Below the pieces are notes generated by a model, which worked only from the letters and a program-made list of their open reading frames with translations, was not told the DNA's origin and searched no databases. DNA of 64,000 nucleotides, taken from NCBI GenBank assembly GCA_049578505.1, contig JBAUMC010000006.1:7885-71884 (forward strand), in the 5' to 3' direction. This document shows positions 1-6,136 of the stretch, piece by piece. The DNA comes from JAGVPT01 sp049578505. Lineage in GTDB: Bacteria > Bacteroidota > Ignavibacteria > UBA10030 > UBA8401. How positions within the stretch are numbered: the stretch's first letter is position 1; each line of letters opens with the position of its first letter. A program made the position numbers and the translations under genes.

Positions 1-73
1 GCAACGCCACGAGAAATAATGCCACACCGCTAACGGTATGGTGCGCACCGTACCTTTTCGACGGAGCAATCCA

Positions 74-166
74 ATGAAGAGGCCGGAAACTACGGTAGAA
101 GTGAAAATAGATGTTGCAAAGGTGATTTTAGCCTTAGCAATACTTTTTCACTTTCTCCCACGTTAA
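74..166 (+). CDS. possible 30-aa membrane peptide
   Basis: A short ATG-to-TAA frame of 30 codons preceded by GGAG seven bases before the ATG. The peptide begins MKRPETTVEVKIDV and ends with a hydrophobic stretch (VILALAILFHFL) long enough for part of a membrane helix. It is followed by a terminator-like hairpin at 243-270. No family is recognised. Only the ribosome site and the hydrophobic profile support it, so it may be chance. Confidence 0.35.
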   Translation: MKRPETTVEVKIDVAKVILALAILFHFLPR

Positions 167-242
167 CAGTCGGCAAACGCCTCAAACGTCTGCCTTCTTT
201 TTGCCATTCTCAAAGAACACGTAAAACTATTTTCACCACTTC

Positions 243-270
243 AGCCCGTATTTATGCGGGCTTTTTAATT
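243..270 (+). terminator. rho-independent terminator
   Basis: AGCCCG at 243-248 pairs with CGGGCT at 257-262 across an 8-base loop, and TTTTAATTTT follows. It separates the short frame at 74-166 from the gene at 343. Confidence 0.75.
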
Positions 271-285
271 TTCAAAAAATAGGGC

Positions 286-314
286 TTGACTTTTCTGCTT
301 TCATTATGTAACTT
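286..314 (+). promoter_or_regulatory. candidate promoter of the 343-747 gene
   Basis: TTGACT at 286-291, a 17-base spacer, then TAACTT at 309-314, about 30 bases before the ATG at 343. The downstream box also resembles the TAnnTTTG -7 element of Bacteroidota promoters. Matches of this quality are common by chance. Confidence 0.35.
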
Positions 315-342
315 AATTACGTCATCATTGGAGACGAATCAA

Positions 343-747
343 ATGAAAACTAAAACCGATCTTGTGCTTGAACGATTCAACGAACTCAAGGAAAGGCTTG
401 AGCGTGTAAGGATTATACGCGACAAGGCAATTATTGATTTTGGATTAACCTTTGCGCTCCTACAATCCAACTTCCATGCGCTTCGGGACGCGGGCGTTAA
501 GATTCCGCCCGAACAGTTACCCGCAGAACTCCAAGTGTTCACCGGCAGAAATCTTGCTGATAGCATTGCAGAACTAATCCGGCAAAGAGAACCGATGACG
601 CGTAAACAAATTATGGAAATTCTTGTAAGAAGCGGAAGAATTGAACCGAAAAACGCTCGTATAGTGGTATTTAACGCAATCCACCGAGACAAGAAATACA
701 ACTTCTCTGAGGATAAGAAGGGGTTGGTGAGAGTACATGAAAAGTAA
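343..747 (+). CDS. hypothetical protein, coiled-coil plus winged-helix-like C-terminus
   Basis: The product has 134 residues counting from ATG 343. An upstream in-frame start at 286 would begin inside the candidate promoter and add a non-conserved-looking tail, so it was not used. Residues 5-30 are charged and helical (FNELKERLERVRIIRD). Residues 95-134 (MTRKQIMEILVRSG...) look like a winged-helix/HARE-HTH-type fold, in which a helix-turn-helix is followed by a basic wing. That suggests a DNA-binding or adaptor role, but no family can be named. The candidate structured RNA begins 4 bases after the stop codon, and an IS1-type transposase gene follows, so it may be cargo of, or the regulator for, that mobile module. 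Confidence 0.7.
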   Translation: MKTKTDLVLERFNELKERLERVRIIRDKAIIDFGLTFALLQSNFHALRDAGVKIPPEQLPAELQVFTGRNLADSIAELIRQREPMTRKQIMEILVRSGRIEPKNARIVVFNAIHRDKKYNFSEDKKGLVRVHEK

Positions 748-750
748 CAA

Positions 751-864
751 GCAAACGGGAAGAGTTGTGCGATTACTAAGCTACGGGTCTGCAAAACCCG
801 AAATGCAGAGAGAAAAAGCTTGCTGGCCAAGGACTCTGCACTTAGTACCGTTTGCCCCTTTTTA
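751..864 (+). ncRNA. candidate structured RNA with tRNA-Cys-like anticodon arm
   Basis: Four perfect helices nest without conflict. P1 is 751-758 with 848-855 (GCAAACGG/CCGTTTGC). P2 is 774-780 with 841-847 (TACTAAG/CTTAGTA), stacked directly on P1 on the 3' side. P3 is 784-788 with 796-800. P4 is 804-810 with 834-840 (TGCAGAG/CTCTGCA) and holds a small inner hairpin CTTG/CAAG. A C3T5 tract follows, as in an intrinsic terminator. P3 has a 5-bp stem and a 7-base loop CTGCAAA, exactly the form of a tRNA-Cys(GCA) anticodon arm, but no T-arm with GTTCGA is present. It could be a small RNA, a tRNA-like decoy, or an elaborate terminator or attenuator between the flanking genes. Confidence 0.5.
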
Positions 865-976
865 ATATAAAGCGAGCCTGCGAGTGTTCGACCACCCGCA
901 AGCTCTGTAAATCTCATCCCGCGTGAACGAGACGAAACCACAATCCGAATATCGTTCATTGCGGGGAAAAAATCAA

Positions 977-992
977 CCTTATTTTTAAGGAG
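977..992 (+). promoter_or_regulatory. hairpin covering the transposase ribosome site
   Basis: CCTTA at 977-981 pairs with TAAGG at 986-990 over a TTTT loop, burying most of the AAGGAG ribosome site (987-992) that serves ATG 1000. A longer hairpin (CCCGC...TGAACG with CGTTCA...GCGGG, about 918-965) sits just upstream. Sequestered ribosome sites are a known way for insertion sequences to keep transposase low; that this one works so is inferred. Confidence 0.5.
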
Positions 993-999
993 ATTCGCA

Positions 1000-1839
1000 A
1001 TGAACAACCTGCCATTAGCCAAGAAAACCCTTATTCTTTCACACCTTGTTGAGGGCAATTCCGTACGCTCCATTGAGCGTTTAACCGGAGTGCATCGAGA
1101 CACTATTTTGCGCGTCATGGTAGAGGCGGGAACAAAGGCGCAAGATATTCTCGACAGCCAACTTGTCAATTTGAAATCAAATTTCGTACAAATTGACGAG
1201 ATATGGACGTACGTTTCCAAGAAACAAAAGAACCTATCGTATGGCGAAAAAGAAAACTTTGACATTGGCGATCAATATGTTTTTGTAGCCATTGACTCAG
1301 AAACTAAACTCGTTTCTGCCTTCCGTGTCGGGAAACGCTCAGGAAATCTTGCTTTTTCAATGATGAAAGAACTTCAAACCCGCATTTCAAATCGCTTTCA
1401 ACTTTCCTCAGACGCCTTCGCTCCATACTTTGACGTTGTAGATGAAGTCTTTGGCTCTGAAATCGAATACGCTCAAATTCATAAGCAATACTCGGAGGAT
1501 ATGAAGGGCGAGAAGCGTTACTCGCCTCCGTGTATTATTAGAGTTATTAAAAAACCACTTATCGGCTATCCTGATCTTAAACGCGTTTCAACAAGTCATG
1601 TAGAACGTCAAAACTTGACGATGCGGATGCAAATGCGTAGATTTACTCGACTTACTAACGCTTTCAGCAAGAAATTGGAGAACCTGAAAGCCTCCGTTGC
1701 ACTGCATTTCTACCATTACAATTTCATGCGGATTCATCAAGCCCTTAGAGTTACGCCTGCGATGGAAGCGGGAGTAACTAATCATATTTGGAACTTTGAA
1801 ACTCTCTTAAACATTAAACCAATGGAGCGTGCCGCATGA
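1000..1839 (+). CDS. IS1-family-type DDE transposase
   Basis: The protein has 279 residues. Residues 8-45 form a helix-turn-helix (ILSHLVEGNSVRSIERLTGV...). The catalytic core follows the IS1-type order: first Asp in VQIDEIWTYV, second Asp in LSSDAFAPYF, and Glu in STSHVERQNL, all present, so the enzyme looks intact. The C-terminus (NFMRIHQALRVTPAMEAG) is also typical. It is a single frame, unlike classical IS1, which makes InsAB' by frameshifting. Clear terminal inverted repeats were not found by eye, so element borders are unknown. Its last codon overlaps the start of the next gene (ATGA), which implies translational coupling. Confidence 0.88.
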   Translation: MNNLPLAKKTLILSHLVEGNSVRSIERLTGVHRDTILRVMVEAGTKAQDILDSQLVNLKSNFVQIDEIWTYVSKKQKNLSYGEKENFDIGDQYVFVAIDSETKLVSAFRVGKRSGNLAFSMMKELQTRISNRFQLSSDAFAPYFDVVDEVFGSEIEYAQIHKQYSEDMKGEKRYSPPCIIRVIKKPLIGYPDLKRVSTSHVERQNLTMRMQMRRFTRLTNAFSKKLENLKASVALHFYHYNFMRIHQALRVTPAMEAGVTNHIWNFETLLNIKPMERAA

Positions 1840-2129
1840 ACACAAATACGATTTACAAAACCTGTCAAATTAGAGAAGGTGATGAAACCATTATTGCGAT
1901 AGCCCATCCCTCCTTTGCCCTTCTTAGTCCAGCCGAAAGGGTCAATAAGTGCCATCAACTTCAAATCCGTGCCGGAGAATTGAAGAAAGATGGTACGGTT
2001 ATTCTTTGTTGGAAAGATTCTCGTGCCAATAGCGAGTATCTTTGTCCTCCAAAATGGGATAAGGTTCTTAACGCTGACTGGCCTTATGCCGAAATTCTCG
2101 GTAGCGCTAACGGGGAAATGGATTTGTAG
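1836..2129 (+). CDS. small protein coupled to the transposase
   Basis: The 97-residue product starts at an ATG overlapping the transposase stop by 4 bases. It has no signal peptide or membrane segment. It contains a central helix (LLSPAERVNKCHQLQIRAGEL), two Cys (residues 9 and 38) and WKDSRANSEYLCPPKWDKV. I do not recognise a family. The tight overlap suggests it is made with the transposase and may be an accessory protein of the element. A competing minus-strand frame covers the same bases, but its codons look like a shadow here. Confidence 0.65.
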   Translation: MNTNTIYKTCQIREGDETIIAIAHPSFALLSPAERVNKCHQLQIRAGELKKDGTVILCWKDSRANSEYLCPPKWDKVLNADWPYAEILGSANGEMDL

Positions 2130-2288
2130 CTTTTCAATCGGAAATTTTGAGTTGTACTGATACATCCTTTCCATTTCATCTGTCCACGCTTCCGGCGGGA
2201 GCGTAACCACAACATATTTTTCTATGTCTTCTCTGGTAATTTCTTTCAAGCCGAAAACCTCACTTTCTTCTCATAAATAGGAGGCCAT

Positions 2289-2648
2289 ATGAAATACTTT
2301 TTTCTGCTTTTGTTCCTGTCAATGTCGATGCTTGCACAAAACAAAACTCAGGGCGGGCGGTATCAGATTATAGATTGCAAGCCCATCAATGAAACCGCTA
2401 CGGTCTTTCTTCTCGATACTGAGACTGGTCGCACATGGAGACTTTGCGGCGATACCCTTTTCTTTAGTTGGGATAAAAGTCAAACTATTGTTAGCGGTCA
2501 TCGAAGTCTAAAGAATTACTGGCAAGAAGTTCCATTTGAACTTCCCCCAGACTTTGAAATCACAAGTAAAGAACAGATTGATTTTCCAAGCGATGAAAAT
2601 ATCCGATACTTCAAACAACCCTCAGAAGAACCGAAAGCGAAAAAATAG
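2289..2648 (+). CDS. small exported hypothetical protein
   Basis: The 119-residue protein has a clear N-terminal signal sequence (MKYFFLLLFLSMSMLAQ, probable cut near residue 17) and the strong ribosome site GGAGG 7 bases upstream of the ATG. The mature part has mixed beta character (YQIIDCKPINETATVFLLDTETG, TWRLCGDTLFFSW) and two Cys that could pair after export. The tail is Lys/Glu-rich. No known family recognised; periplasmic location is inferred from the signal. Confidence 0.72.
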   Translation: MKYFFLLLFLSMSMLAQNKTQGGRYQIIDCKPINETATVFLLDTETGRTWRLCGDTLFFSWDKSQTIVSGHRSLKNYWQEVPFELPPDFEITSKEQIDFPSDENIRYFKQPSEEPKAKK

Positions 2649-2716
2649 CCATTTCAAATTAGGACACTACCTAGTAGTAACTCATTTTGAGAAATAGTGC
2701 GACTGGATTGATATTA

Positions 2717-3128
2717 TTACTTTCTTTCCGAGAAAGAAAGTAACCAAAGAAATCTTTCGAAATCGTAACGCGCGGATTCAATCTCAGCCGCATATGCCAT
2801 CAATTTCGGCAAACATAAATGTTGAATAATCGAAGATTGTGTTCTAACGCCGAAATTGTCCCAAAGGGATCCCTTCGGGAAAACCCTTTGATTGAATCCT
2901 ATCCTCCCGCGCACCCAACGATTTCGATCTCTTGCAAACGCCGACCGGGAAAAATTCTCGGAATCGGTGGCGTTGTGTGAAGGCGAGCGATGCGTGCGTT
3001 GAGAAAACGGCTCATCGAAGACCGGCAAATATGAGTCGTTTTCTCCGGGATGTGCGGGGGGAGGCATCGCAAGGGTTCCGATTCCGAGAAGCTCTCTTTG
3101 CTTCTTTCTCTGGCAACAGAGAAAGAAG
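2717..3128. repeat. long intergenic repeat, copy 1
   Basis: This 412-bp block recurs, inverted, at 55949-56340. The left edge is a palindrome (TTACTTTCTTTC-cga-GAAAGAAAGTAA, 2717-2743) and the right edge another (CTTCTTTCTCTG-gcaa-CAGAGAAAGAAG, 3101-3128). Shared internal blocks include CAAAGAAATCTTTCGAAATC, GATTGAATCC, GATTTCGATCT, GAAAACGGC and GGGTTCCGATTCCGAG. Copy 1 is longer because it carries a 22-bp insertion at 2859-2880. The open frames across it differ in character from the neighbouring genes and are treated as spurious. Confidence 0.85.
2859..2880. mobile_element. 22-bp micro-insertion, copy 1
   Basis: Two adjacent 11-bp units, TCCCAAAGGGA and TCCCTTCGGGA, interrupt the long repeat between GAAATTG and AAACCC. 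The inverted partner near 56200 reads GAAATTGAAACCC without a gap, so the insertion is exact and has no visible target duplication. Each unit can fold into a 4-bp stem with a 3-base loop, and the pair is itself nearly palindromic about GGATCC. Confidence 0.75.
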
Positions 3129-3292
3129 AAGTAGATCGATCAAAAATCTCTCATGAAACTGAGTCACGGCCCAAAAGCTTAATCGTCCGCGGGAAGGCTC
3201 AGCGGCCGGGGGAAAAACAGGAAAAATGAGGAGTAAGGGGGATTCGAAAAATTTTAGCGAACTGGTAAATACATCAATATGGAGGCAAACCG
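3129..3292. other. intergenic stretch, nothing recognised
   Basis: Between the long repeat and the response-regulator gene I see no gene, tRNA or clear terminator. A GC-rich segment (CCGCGGGAAGG...CGGCCGGGGG) lies near 3187-3212. Confidence 0.4.
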
Positions 3293-4060
3293 CTACCTTT
3301 CAATCATCTCCAGTTTTTGTTCCTTTAAGGTTGCGAGATTCTTTTCCAGCTGTGCTCTGATTTCGATAATGTCCTGATCGCCGGCATACTTTGTATAAAC
3401 AATATCTGAAATGCCGACAAGCGATCGGACGATTGATTCGACCGTCTCGGCTTGACGACGCAAATCCGAAACGAGTTTGAGGAGGGGTTTGGCGAGGGCC
3501 GGATCGAGCATCTTCTGTACGTTTCTTTCGCAAACAGACGATTGGAGCTTGAAAATTGCCAGAGCGTTATTGATGTGGTGAGCAATCGTTCGAACGGTTG
3601 TTTGAAACATCTGCACAGCCGCTTCCATCTTTTCTTTTTCCCGTTCTTCAATTTCACGAGCCTGTTTGTCTTTACGGAACAAGTACCGCTCGTAAACGCC
3701 GTGCAGCAATATAGGGAAGTGGTTTAATTCGAGATGTTCTTTGCGAACATAATCGTAGGCTCCCAGTTTCATGGCTTCGACCGCCACTTCTTCGGTGCCC
3801 GCGGCGGTCATCATGATCACAGGAGTTTCCATTTTCTGTTCGTTGATCCACTGGAGAACCTGCAGACCCGTAATATCACCCAGGTTGAAGTCCATCAACA
3901 CAATGTCGATATTTTTGTTCGACTTCAGTTGTTCTATGCTTTCAGTCCCGCTGTATGCCGTCGTGACTTCGTACTGGCCGGTCTCTTTCAATTCCATTGC
4001 CAGGACATCGGCGAACGATTCTTCATCCTCGGTAATCAGAACGTGCAACGGTCTATCCAT
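3293..4060 (-). CDS. response regulator with DHp-like output and no kinase domain
   Basis: The protein has 255 residues, with ribosome site AGGAG before ATG 4060. Residues 4-125 are a receiver domain: acidic pocket EDE 11-13, phospho-acceptor Asp57 (IVLMDFNLG), Thr85 and Lys107 are all present. A coiled linker (about 128-150) leads to a helical segment with TVRTIAHHINNALAIF (about 155-170), which looks like a histidine-kinase dimerisation/H-box helix pair. No ATP-binding domain follows. It could act as a phosphotransfer protein or as a degenerate hybrid regulator. No kinase gene is adjacent; the next gene, hpnC, is divergent. Confidence 0.8.
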   Translation of the reverse strand: MDRPLHVLITEDEESFADVLAMELKETGQYEVTTAYSGTESIEQLKSNKNIDIVLMDFNLGDITGLQVLQWINEQKMETPVIMMTAAGTEEVAVEAMKLGAYDYVRKEHLELNHFPILLHGVYERYLFRKDKQAREIEEREKEKMEAAVQMFQTTVRTIAHHINNALAIFKLQSSVCERNVQKMLDPALAKPLLKLVSDLRRQAETVESIVRSLVGISDIVYTKYAGDQDIIEIRAQLEKNLATLKEQKLEMIER

Positions 4061-4434
4061 CGATTACTCCTGACTGCAATAGTAACAACGATTGTGATGT
4101 TTGGTAAGTGAGTTAATTTCGCGAAACCTAAAGCTCGGGCAATCTCGAATGGGGGTAGGTCTCTTTTGCGATGGTAGAAGTTAAACTGAATGGCTAGGAA
4201 AGTCAAGATGATTTACAAGTTTTTCATCATTTCATACACTTACAGGGGTTACATCATTAAGATTGGCGAACAAGGGCGACCTACGTAAGGGTCAAAGAGA
4301 GGAAGAACTCGGGAAATTTGATTGATCATAATTTCAATTCTTCGAAGCCTTTGCACTGTTGCAACTCCACCCACAAATGAGGATATTTTCACCGGATCTT
4401 GAAGTTCACCGTCAGACTGGAATTGTAGGACATC
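4061..4434. other. divergent intergenic region upstream of hpnC
   Basis: 374 bases separate the divergent response-regulator and hpnC genes, so both promoters should lie here. AT-rich stretches are present around 4190-4260, but no box pair is good enough to call. No RNA gene or repeat is visible. Confidence 0.4.
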
Positions 4435-5265
4435 GTGGCAAACTCCCTCCAAGTGCTCGCTGAAACACATTACGAAAATTTCCCCGTCGGTTCTTTTTTT
4501 CTCAAGGAAGAACTCAGGAGGCCAATTCGGCTTGTTTATACATTTGCCAGGGTTGCTGACGACATTGCGGACGAAGGGAACGATTCGACTGAGGCCAGAC
4601 TCCAACGCCTGGACGATTGGGAGGGTGAATTAAAGAACGCGATGGCCGGAAAGACTGGTATTCCATTTTTCCAAGAATTGGCCGAAACAGCGGCAAAGCA
4701 TGCAATTCCCCCGGCGTTGTTCTTCGATTTGATTAAGGCTTTTCGGATGGATAGCATGGGAAAAGAATACAACACCTTCAATGACCTCTTGTTCTATTGC
4801 CGGCATTCCGCAAACCCAATTGGAAGAATTTTGCTTCATATTTTCAATTGTTCAAACGACGAGACATGCAGGCCCTCAGACTCGATTTGCACGGCACTTC
4901 AGCTGGCGAATTTTTGGCAGGATTTGAGTGTTGATATAGAGCGAAATCGTGTTTATATTCCACGTGAAGATTTTGACCGATTTGGTCTGACCCTGGCTGA
5001 ATTGAAAAACGGACGCGGAACGGATAGGATCCATCGGCTGCTGAAATTCCAAGTCGAACGGGCAAGAAAATTTTTTCATGACGGAAAGCCGCTTTTTGAG
5101 CTAATCGATAATCGCTTCGCGTTCGAGCTGCGGCTGACGTACAACGGTGGAATGAGAATTTTGGAGAAGGTCGAATCGCTCGGAGGCGCTGTTCTTCACC
5201 GTCGACCTGTAGTAACGAAATATGATTGGGCACTCATCGGTATCAGATCTTTCATAGCTCGCTGA
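4435..5265 (+). CDS. hpnC: hydroxysqualene synthase HpnC
   Basis: A trans-isoprenyl diphosphate synthase of the squalene/phytoene synthase superfamily, 276 residues. In the HpnCDE route HpnC turns presqualene diphosphate into hydroxysqualene. The first Asp-rich motif is DDIAD (about residues 42-46) and the second lies in FWQDLSVDIERNRVYIP. The N-terminal HYENFPVGSF is typical of HpnC. GTG 4435 is the start because a TAG stop is only 6 bases upstream in frame; TAGGA precedes it. It is the first gene of hpnCDE, and its stop is 1 base before hpnD. Confidence 0.9.
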   Translation: MANSLQVLAETHYENFPVGSFFLKEELRRPIRLVYTFARVADDIADEGNDSTEARLQRLDDWEGELKNAMAGKTGIPFFQELAETAAKHAIPPALFFDLIKAFRMDSMGKEYNTFNDLLFYCRHSANPIGRILLHIFNCSNDETCRPSDSICTALQLANFWQDLSVDIERNRVYIPREDFDRFGLTLAELKNGRGTDRIHRLLKFQVERARKFFHDGKPLFELIDNRFAFELRLTYNGGMRILEKVESLGGAVLHRRPVVTKYDWALIGIRSFIAR

Positions 5266-5266
5266 C

Positions 5267-6136
5267 ATGGAAACTCTTTTAGTTGCCGACATCATCGAAA
5301 AGAACAGACGAAGTAATTTTTATTATTCGTTTTTTCTTCTTCCGAAACCGAAGCGCGATGCGATCAACGTCGTGTACGCATGGTGCCGCACCACGGATGA
5401 TATTGTCGATCAGGACGAAAGCGTTAAGCGCAAATATGTCCGTTTACGGTTGTGGTCGCGTGAATTCGAGAGCGCAATAGCGGGGACCTCCCGATATCCG
5501 CTGTTGAATAAGCTGAGTCAGATTATCCAGCATTTCAACATACCGCTGAACCATTTTCACGACCTCATCAAAGGTATGGAGATGGATTTGTTGAAGATGC
5601 GTTATGCTACCTTCAACGAGTTGCGAGAATATTGCTACCGGGCAGCGTCGACCGTGGGGCTTATCTGTACGGAAATTTTCGGATACAAGAACGAAGGGGC
5701 GAAAGAGTACGCAATAAACCTCGGAATCGCACTGCAGCTTACGAATATTCTCAGGGATATCAAGACCGATGCAGCAAAGGGAAGGATTTATCTTCCTCTC
5801 GAGGACTTGGTAAAATTCGGCTACACCGAAGAAGAATTGCTGGCCGGAACGTACAACCCTCGATTTGTACGTTTAATGGAATTTGAATGCGAGCGCGCCC
5901 GATCCTATTTCAAACTCGCCCTCGAGCACCTTTCGGAAGAGGACAAACCGTTGTTCCTTGCGGCGCAGATTATGGAAGCAATTTATTTTCGTTTGCTCCA
6001 GGATATCGAACGGGCCGAGTACAATGTTTTTGCGAAACGCATCCGCCTCTTTAATCTCACGAAGCTTCTGATTACCATCGAGGTGTGGTGGAAAAACAGA
6101 ACGCTCACTCCTCATGCGCCTTCCACAAGGTCGTAA
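5267..6136 (+). CDS. hpnD: presqualene diphosphate synthase HpnD
   Basis: A 289-residue prenyl synthase that condenses two farnesyl diphosphates to presqualene diphosphate. Motifs: YAWCRTTDDIVDQ (first Asp-rich region) and LQLTNILRDIKTDAAKGRIYLP (second), both intact. The N-terminus SFFLLPKPKRDAINVVYAWCR is diagnostic of the HpnD/CrtB-like branch. The ATG is one base after the hpnC stop, and the last 23 bases overlap hpnE, so the three genes are surely co-transcribed and probably translationally coupled. Confidence 0.92.
   Translation: METLLVADIIEKNRRSNFYYSFFLLPKPKRDAINVVYAWCRTTDDIVDQDESVKRKYVRLRLWSREFESAIAGTSRYPLLNKLSQIIQHFNIPLNHFHDLIKGMEMDLLKMRYATFNELREYCYRAASTVGLICTEIFGYKNEGAKEYAINLGIALQLTNILRDIKTDAAKGRIYLPLEDLVKFGYTEEELLAGTYNPRFVRLMEFECERARSYFKLALEHLSEEDKPLFLAAQIMEAIYFRLLQDIERAEYNVFAKRIRLFNLTKLLITIEVWWKNRTLTPHAPSTRS

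Noticed and set aside
784..800. Calling 751-864 a tRNA-Cys gene
   Set aside because: Only the anticodon arm fits; there is no T arm with GTTCGA, no normal D arm, and the closing stem is 8 bp with a large internal loop.
339..1265. A 308-codon minus-strand frame over the first genes and the RNA candidate
   Set aside because: It is antisense to two better-supported genes and to the RNA, is Ser/Arg-rich in the way of shadow frames, and has no family features.
1782..2249. A minus-strand frame starting at TTG 2249, whose first ~38 residues (MKEITREDIEKY...) look protein-like
   Set aside because: It may be the remnant of a gene cut by the transposase element, but the rest is antisense to the 97-aa gene and the start is weak, so it was not annotated.
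2866..2876. Treating GGGATCCC as a restriction or methylation motif hotspot
   Set aside because: Other GGATCC sites in the window lie in ordinary coding sequence without the TCCC-N3-GGGA layout; only the two 22-bp copies share it.
2717..3067. A 116-codon minus-strand frame in the long repeat
   Set aside because: It follows the repeat exactly and its partner in copy 2 is not kept as the same frame; repeat-derived artefact.
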